Shown: piece after piece, positions 57,701 through 64,000 of the stretch
Numbering within the stretch: position 1 is the stretch's first letter
Layout: each line of letters starts with the position of its first letter
Origin: Magnolia sinica
Lineage: Eukaryota > Streptophyta > Magnoliopsida > Magnoliales > Magnoliaceae
Length of the DNA stretch: 64,000 bases
NCBI RefSeq assembly: GCF_029962835.1
Contig: NC_080582.1
Coordinates: 20,902,032-20,966,031, forward strand
Direction: 5' to 3'
The notes under the pieces: model-generated
The model's database searches: none
Told to the model about the DNA's origin: nothing
The model's input: the letters and a program-made list of their open reading frames with translations, nothing else
Made by a program: the position numbers and the translations under genes

Positions 57701-60700
57701 TTATGAGTCTAGGTTTAGGTTATAGGTATAGGGAATAGTTTAGGGTATAGGTATAGGTTTTGGGATTTGAGAATAGGTTTAGGTTATAAGTGTAGGTTAT
57801 AGGTTTAGGGAATGGTTACGTTTAGGGTATATGTATAGGTTTTGGGATTTCAATATAATTTTAAGTTATAAGTGTAGGTTATAGGTTTAGGGAATGGTTA
57901 GGTTTGGGTTATAGGTTTTGCGATTTGAGAATAGGTTTAGGTTAAGGTTATAAGTATAGGTTTAGGTTTAGGTTTTAGGTTATAGGTTATAAGTATAGGT
58001 TATAGGTTAAGGTTAAGGTCTAGGTTTAGGTTATATAGGGTTTTGGGATTTGAGAATAGGTTTAGGTTAAGGTTATAAGTCTAGGTTTAGGTTATTGGTA
58101 TAGGGAATGGTTTAGGCTATAGGTATAGGCTTTGGGATTTGAGAATAGTTTTAAGTTATAAGTGTAGGTTATAGGTTTAGGGAATGGTTAGGTTTGGGTT
58201 ATAGGTTTTGGGATTTGAGAATAGGTTTAGGTTATAAGTGTAGTTTATAGGTTTAGGGAATGGTTAGGTTTAAGGTATAGGTATAGGTTTTGTGATTTGA
58301 GAGTAGTCTTAGGTTATAAGTGCATGTTATAGGTTTAGGGAATGGTTAGGTTTGGGTTCTAGGTTTTGGGATTTGAGAATAGGTTTAGTTTATAAGTGTA
58401 GGTTATAGGTTTAGGGAATGGTTAGGTTTAGGGTATAGGTATAGGTTTTGGGATTTGAGAATAATTTTAGGTTATAAGTGTAGGTTATAGGTTTAGGGAA
58501 TGGTTAGGTTTGGTTTATAGGTTTTTGGATTTGAGAATAGGTTTAGGTTATAAGTGTAGGTTATAGTTGGGTTATAGGTTTTGAGATTTGAGAATAGGTT
58601 AAGGTTTAGGTTTAGGAAATTGGGTTCGAGTTTGGGATCGGGCTTAGGTTTGGGCTATAAGTATAGGTTTTGGGATTTGAGTATAAGTTTAGGTTAAGGT
58701 TATGAGTCTAGGTTTAGGTTATAGTTATAGGGAATAGTTTAGGGTATAGGTATAGGTTTTGGGATTTGAGAATAGGTTTAGGTTATAAGTGTACGTTATA
58801 GGTTTAGGGAATGGTTAGGTTTAGAGTATAGGTATAGGTTTGGGATTTGAGAATAATTTTAGGTTATAAGTGTAGGTTATGGGTTTACGGAATGGTTAGG
58901 TTTGGGTTATAGGTTTTGCGATTTGAGAATCGGTTTAGGTTAAGGTTATAAGTATAGGTTTAGGTTTAGGTTTTAGGTTATAGGTTATAATTATAGGTTA
59001 TAGGTTAAGGTTAAGGTTAAGGTCTAGGTTTAGGTTATATGTTTGGGTTTTGGGATTTGAGAATAGGTTTAGGTTAAGGTTATAAGTCTAGGTTTAGGTT
59101 ATTGGTATAAGGAATGGTTTAGGGTATAGGTATAGGTTTTGGGATTTGAGAATAGTTTTAGGTTATAAGTGTAGGTTATAGGTTTAGGGAATGGTTAGGT
59201 TTGGGTTATAGGTTTTGGGATTTGAGAATAGGTTTAGGTTATAAGTATAGGTTTTAGTTGGGTTATAGGTTAAGGTTTAGGGATTTGAGTTTAGGTTAAG
59301 GTTGTAAGTTTAGGTTTAGGTTATAATTATAGGCTATAGGTTAAGGTTAAGGTATAGGTTTAGGTTATAAGTATAAGTTTTGGGATTTGACAATAAGTTT
59401 AGGTTATAAGTGTAGGTTATAGGTTTAGGAAATGGTTAGGTTTGGGTTATACGTTTTGGGATTTGAGAATAGCTTTAGGTTATAAATGTAGGTTATAGGT
59501 TTAGGGAATGGTTAGGTTCAGGGTATAGGTATAGGTTTTGGGATTTGAGAATAGCTTTAGGTTATAAGTGTAGGTTATAGGTTTTGGGAATGGTTAGGTT
59601 TGGGTTATAGGTTTTGGGATTAGAGAATAGGTTTAAGTTATAAGTATAGGTTTTAGTTGGGTTATAGGTTTTGGGATTTAAGAATAGGTTAAGGTTTAGG
59701 TTTAGAAAATCGGGTTCAAGTTTGGGATCAGGCTTAGGTTTGGGTTATAAGTATAGGTTTAAGTTAAAGTTATGAGTCTAGGTTTAGGTTATAGGTATAG
59801 GTAATGGTTTAGGGTATTAATATAGGTTTTGGGTTTTGAGAATAGGTTTAGGTTATAAGTGTAGGTTATATGTTTAGGGAATAATTAGGTTTAGGGTATA
59901 GGTATAGGTTTTGGGATTGGAGAATAGTTTTAGGTTATAAGTATAGGTTATAGGTTTAGGGAATGGTTAGGTTTGTATTATAGGTTTTGGGATTTGAGAA
60001 TAGGTTTAGGTTATAAGTTTAGGTTATATGTTTAGGGAATGGTTAGGTTTAGGGTATAGGTATAGGTTTTGGGATTTGAGAATAGTTTTAGGTTATAAGT
60101 GTTGGTTATAGGTTTAGGGAATAGTTAGGTTTGGGTTATAGGTTTTGGGATTTGAGAATAGGTTTAGGTTATAAGTGTAGGTTGTAGGTTTAGTGAATGG
60201 TTAGGTTTAGGGTATATGTATAGGTTTTGGGATTTGAGAATACTTTTAGGTTATAAGTGTAGGTTATAAGTTTAGGGAATGGTTAGGTTTGGGTTATAGG
60301 TTTTGGGATTTGAGAATAGGTTTAGTCTATAAGTGTAGGTTATAGTTGGGTGGTTAAGGTTTAGGTTTAGGAAATCGGGTTCGGGTTTCGGATCGAGCTT
60401 AGGTTTGGGCTATAAGTATAGGTTTTGGGATTTGAGAATAGGTTTAGGTTAAGGTTATGAGTCTAGGTTTAGGTTATAGGTTAAGGTTTAGGTTTAAGCT
60501 ATAGGTATAGGTTAAGGTTTAGGTTTAGGAAATCGGGTTCGGGTTCGGGATCAGACTTAGGTTTGGGCTATAAGTATAGGTTTTGGGATTTGAGAATAGG
60601 TTTAGGTTAAGGTTATGAGTCTAGGTTAGATTATAGGTTAAGGTTTAGGTTTAGGTTATAGGTATAGGTTTAGGTTTTAGGTTAAGGTTTAAGTTTAGGA

Positions 60701-60855
60701 AATCGGGTTCGGGTTCTGCATCGGGTTTAGGTTTGGGTTATAGGTATAGGTTTTGGGATTTGAGAATAGGTTTAGGTTAAGGTTATAAGGTTAGGTTAAG
60801 GTTATAAGTTTAGATTAAGGTTATAGATTATAGGTTAAGGGTGTAATTTAGGTTA
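54710..60855 (+). repeat. Minisatellite block 2, continuation after the LTR element
   Basis: Begins with the second TAGGT and continues the same alternating 76/82 bp units and strand bias as block 1. The 'aaatcgggttcgggtttggg' insert (or close variant) recurs near 54967, 56381, 57067, 57611, 58617, 59707, 60371, 60530 and 60711, often preceded by 'aaggtttaggtttagg'. Units at the right edge become shorter and more irregular, ending in 'ttaggttaagggtgt'. No ORF. Confidence 0.95.
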
Positions 60856-60884
60856 AGGGTGTGGTCCCTACAAATGTAGATATA

Positions 60885-61500
60885 AACAAGATATAAAAAC
60901 GGTTTGTCCAAATGAGCAGGCCCTTCCAATGCTGTCCGTAGGAAATGGATAACTTTATTATGGTCATAATAGCGATTCCCACCTTCCAGGGACCCTCGCT
61001 CATCCGGATAGCTCCGACGCACATCCGGGTTTGCTCCGTTAATTTCGAGCAAATACAAAAACACGGTCTGTCCAAATGGCCAAGCCCTTCCAATGCCGTC
61101 CATAGGAAATGGACAGCTTCATCATGGTCATAATAGCGGTTCCCACCTTCTAGGAACCCCTGCTCATCTGGATAACTCCGACGCACATCCGAGTCTGATC
61201 CATTAATTTCGAATAGTTCTGTCGCACATCTGGATTAGCTCTATCAATTCTAAGCTAATACAATTAAATCATAAATTAGTTACTCATCTAAGGTTGGATA
61301 GATTGTAATACTTTCATATTCCCATTTAAACGTTCACGCAGAAAATCCGGCAGCATCTCCCCATGCCTCTCCAGATAAGTTGATCTTACGTTACATTCTG
61401 ATGCCAAATATCTAAAACAATGTAAAAATATTTGGCATTGGATACGGAACGGAAGAAACATATCCAGAGAGAAACGAGGAGATGGACCGCGAATCAAGCA
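60885..61500 (-). pseudogene. Tandem 164 bp duplication with open minus-strand frames, unidentified
   Basis: 60899-61062 and 61063-61216 are near-identical copies, and 61217-61263 is part of a third. On the minus strand both copies translate to a shared peptide with RRSYPDE, EGGNRYYDH and TALEG, and upstream (61497-61288) another frame carries SECNVRSTYLERHGEM and FLRERLNGNMKVL. Repeated, protein-like sequence upstream of the transposase start suggests decayed exons or leader of the CACTA element, or a captured gene fragment. I do not recognise the family. Confidence 0.4.
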
Positions 61501-61840
61501 TGATCATTTAAATAGATTTTATGAAAGCATACTATCCATCTAACCTTGAACTGTCCAAAATGGGATAATTTGAGCGATTTCTATGCCACCAAAAACACAC
61601 CATATTTATCTATGGCCCCATAGAAATCCTCAAACGAGTAACTAATTATCTAACTTACAAATCTATAAATTACAAGTCACAACTATAAACTAACTAATCA
61701 CAATACTATATAAGTCAAGACAAAAAAATGTAATATACAAGCTCATTAAGGTTTGCAATGATAGAAATACACATTTTATCTTTATACTGAGAACAGAAAT
61801 ACAATGCTAAGTAAACAAACATTTCTAACAAAAAAATTCT
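61501..61840. other. No gene recognised
   Basis: AT-rich sequence with no repeat, inverted end or coding frame that I can support. The missing right end of the CACTA element was specifically looked for here and not found. Confidence 0.4.
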
Positions 61841-61913
61841 GGGCCCACACAAGTTTTGGATCAAGTTGATGCTTTTGGTTTCCCTTCAAATAAACATCAT
61901 GGTTGGCCCTAGG
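61841..61913. repeat. Fragment of the GGGGCCCAC family
   Basis: A 73 bp interior piece ('gggcccacacaagttttgga', 'aaacatcatggttggcccta') without ends. The fragment is too short to place within the family. Confidence 0.55.
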
Positions 61914-61979
61914 ATTCACGAAATTTCAGGCTAAATTTTTTGTATTTTCACTTTATCCCTATGGTAATATCAGCAATTG

Positions 61980-62410
61980 GCTCATATAGGCAATTATACA
62001 ATTGGAGATGTAAGCTGTATAATTGGAGATGCAGGTTGTACAATTGGAGATACAAGCTCTACAAACTCTTCGAAACAACAATTGGCTCATATAGGCAGTT
62101 ATCTAATACCATTTTTGGTTATTGGAGACCCATGAATCAATTTAAGCATCATAAACACATGACTGATTTAATCATCATAAACACATGTTCAAGTGGACTG
62201 ATTCAAGCATTGTAAACACATGTCCAATTGGACTGATTTAAGCATTATAAACAAACACATGTTCTAGTGGACTGATCTTTGCATCATTACCACACATCCA
62301 AGTAGATTGATTTAAGCATCATAAACACATGTCCAAGTAGAGTAGACTGATTTAATTTAAGCATCATAAATGCATGTCCAAGTGGAACTGATTTAAACAT
62401 CACCAACACA
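61980..62410 (+). repeat. Two short tandem repeats (23 bp and ~36 bp units)
   Basis: Three copies of 'caattggagatNNaagctNta' lie at about 61993-62060. About eight degenerate copies of 'agcatcataaacacatgtcc' plus 'aagtggactgattta' lie at about 62146-62410, spaced roughly 36 bp. No coding function; the plus-strand frame at 61940-62215 is repeat translation. Confidence 0.75.
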
Positions 62411-63319
62411 TGTTTTAGTGGGCTGAATTTAGCATATCTATAAACTTGTCAAATTCACAAGTTTGAATTAGATTTGGATTTGGCACATCCCAAGGTCTAT
62501 TATTTGAAAATCAAGCTAAAACCCATCAACTTTTAATTATTTATTATAACAGAATAAGGTTTATTACCTTTGAAGGTCATATTCCATGGATTTTTTCCCT
62601 TTTACTTGGATTTACATGAAATCCATGGGTTTATGAGTGTAGAATTTGAAAATCAAAGGAATTGATATGCTCCCAACAAAATCCAAAATGGGAAGATTTA
62701 AAATCCATGGATTTCACATATCTCTACCCCAAATCCCTCACCCCAAAGAACCCCTGAACACAAACCATAGAAAATCCTTTTGTTGGGCTTTAGAAAAAAA
62801 TATCACATTTCAATATATTTAATGCCAAGCACATATGCAACACACACTTAGGATGTGTGCTATTTGGGATCCCAAATGTTCATCATATGATCCCACGAGT
62901 CTATATGTCCTTATCCAAAAACTAAGTTATCCACTCATCAAGTGACACATGCCTTGCGAACAAAATGCGTGTCAAACATTTACCAAAGCTAATCAGCTAT
63001 TTGGAGAAGGTTCTTACTTAATCAACTACTTCAACTCAAAACTGCTGTTGCAACACCCACAATTTCTGATGCTGCAAAATAGTAACAAAAGAAGACCTGA
63101 GAATCTAAACTGTTGCTCTCTTGCATGATAATATGCTACAAACAAGCATAACAAAATGATTCTACTATGTATGTAACCACCAGAGATTGGCCACATGATC
63201 AGAATGACTTATCAGATCAAGTTAAAAAGAAAAACTCCACTAAGTTCGGCCTGAGTATTGCATACATACTAACCACTTTCTATATTATAAGCACCAATGT
63301 AGTTAAATTGTCAACTGGA
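62411..63319. other. No gene recognised
   Basis: Includes an imperfect inverted pair around 'aatccatgg' motifs near 62585-62725 ('ccatggatttttt', 'aaatccatgggttt', 'aaaatccatggatttcac'), possibly a decayed small element. Otherwise AT-rich and unassigned. Confidence 0.4.
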
Positions 63320-63473
63320 GCCCTGTTTGGTCACCACTTAAAGAGGAGTTCATCTCATTTTAGTTAGTAGCAAATAAGTATTAGAGATCATAATCTATAA
63401 AAATAATGGGTTATCAAGATTACTATTAACTAAAATGAGATGGAATAATTTTTAAGTCGCCACCAAACAGGGC
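63320..63473. mobile_element. Small MITE with GCCCTGTTTGGT ends
   Basis: Left end GCCCTGTTTGGT and right end ACCAAACAGGGC are perfect inverted repeats, and the arms continue through 'cttaaa' and 'tctcattttagtta' against 'taactaaaatgaga', giving a hairpin-like 154 bp element. Such ends are common among plant hAT or Tourist-like MITEs; the superfamily is not decided because no clear target duplication is visible. Confidence 0.8.
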
Positions 63474-63555
63474 CTAAGTAACAAAAAGAAAAAAGAAAAA
63501 TCAAGAAACCAGAAAAATCAAGAAACCAGATCGCCACCAAACAGGGCCTAAGTAA
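63457..63555 (+). repeat. Direct duplication of the MITE's right end (offset 74 bp)
   Basis: 'tcgccaccaaacagggccta' plus 'agtaa' occurs at 63457-63481 and again at 63531-63555. The spacer has two copies of 'aaatcaagaaaccag'. Slippage or unequal exchange is likely. Confidence 0.85.
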
Positions 63556-64000
63556 GAAATGCACGGACGATTGAGATTAGAGGTGGGGATTGGATCTGAA
63601 GGAGGAGAAATTTCAAAAAGCCCCTATTAGGGATTTGGAATTTCAAAAATCCCCAAATAAAGATTTTCAAATTCGAAGCCATATTAGAAAAAGAAAAAGA
63701 AGACAGAGAAGAGGAAGATGAGAATACCGCTACCACTGCCGAGAGAGAGAGCTGCTGGTCCTGAGGTCGCGAGCGAGAAGAAGACTGGATGTGGATTGCG
63801 TGGTAGGGTGGAGAGATTAGAGAGAGAGAGAGAGAGAGAGAGTGAGTGAAGAGGGTGCGAGAGAGGGAGAGGTTAGGGTCTTGGAAAGATGGGCGCGCGC
63901 GGGAGGTTTTTGCGCAATTTGGTTTTGGGGGGTGGTGGGCCCAATATTTGGGGCAGGTGATGGGAGAGTTGTGGGGGCCCCACCATAATGCGTGTCAAAC
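63556..64000. other. CT/GA-rich stretch, possible 5' end of a minus-strand gene; family scrap at the edge
   Basis: On the minus strand a CT-rich leader (GA run at about 63819-63842 on the plus strand) precedes ATGs at 63736 and 63682; the 62-codon frame from 63736 (MVAVFSSSSSLSSFSF) has no domain. A GGGGCCCAC-type end lies at 63974-64000. A gene start is possible but not shown, since no exon of a known family follows to the left. Confidence 0.25.

Larger units (their letters stand above)
39799..61500 (-). mobile_element. CACTA (En/Spm) transposon, left end certain, right end not found
   Basis: The left terminus is CACTATAAGAAAA at 39799-39811, preceded by CTA (possible 3 bp target duplication) and followed by a dense field of subterminal repeats. 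Both recognisable coding parts (transposase start at 43404 and second ORF at 42910-41152) read leftwards, so the visible terminus is the 3' end. The matching 5' terminus (TTTTCTTATAGTG or similar) was not seen up to the window end, so the right coordinate is only the last segment I would tentatively include. The minisatellite and the nested LTR element lie in its 5' region. Confidence 0.6.

Noticed and set aside
43449..60855. True telomere or CRISPR-like array
   Set aside because: TTTAGGG occurs only once per 76-82 bp unit rather than in direct runs, and the units are tandem without spacers. This is a eukaryotic minisatellite.

Overview
The window is plant nuclear DNA. A magnoliid-type angiosperm is my best guess. 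The evidence is an interrupted NF-YB gene of the plant-specific LEC1 class, typical plant transposons (MULE, CACTA, L1-type LINE, a gypsy-like LTR element primed by tRNA-Asp, a tRNA-derived SINE), and a very abundant short inverted-repeat family whose ends read like GGGGCCCACCATGATGTATG. I remember that family as common in magnoliid genomes, but that link is recollection and was not searched. Only one convincing host protein gene is visible: a LEC1-type NF-YB at 17785-18396 on the minus strand.

Layout, left to right. 1-2040 holds fragments of the GGGGCCCAC family and a scrap of gypsy gag. 2049-8335 is a tandem array of twelve ~470-545 bp units organised as two copies of a six-unit, ~3.18 kb block; nine complete long hairpins sit between units. 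8408-9880 has solo copies of the same family, one carrying a SINE with a 15 bp target duplication. 10.0-15.4 kb is a dead MULE (minus strand) with ~24 bp minisatellites near its ends and a cluster of 15-mer palindromes beside it. 15.4-22.3 kb contains the NF-YB gene, an 88 bp tandem repeat and more family copies. 22.8-30.4 kb is built of 1.3-1.6 kb tandem units, each containing foldback modules.

30.4-34.1 kb has no clear gene; a TATA-like box lies upstream of a 44-codon ORF. 34137-39798 is a decayed L1-type LINE on the minus strand with a well preserved RNase H domain. A CACTA (En/Spm) element inserted into the LINE's ORF1 at 39799. Its left end, subterminal palindromic repeats, second ORF and the first ~60 codons of its transposase are visible; the rest of the transposase is missing.

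Upstream of that transposase start lies a ~8.8 kb minisatellite (43449-46061 and 54710-60855) with alternating 76/82 bp units that contain the telomere-type heptamer TTTAGGG. An 8,648 bp LTR retrotransposon (46062-54709) interrupts it, with a perfect TAGGT target duplication, 2.4 kb LTRs and no recognisable pol. The nesting order is LINE, then CACTA, then minisatellite growth, then LTR element. 60.9-64.0 kb has a 164 bp tandem duplication, short tandem repeats, a small MITE with a duplicated end, and a CT-rich stretch that could be the 5' end of a minus-strand gene.

The parts do not form a pathway: this is a transposon-dominated region around one developmental regulator. Superfamily calls rest on motifs read by eye; ages, copy numbers and the species assignment were not computed.
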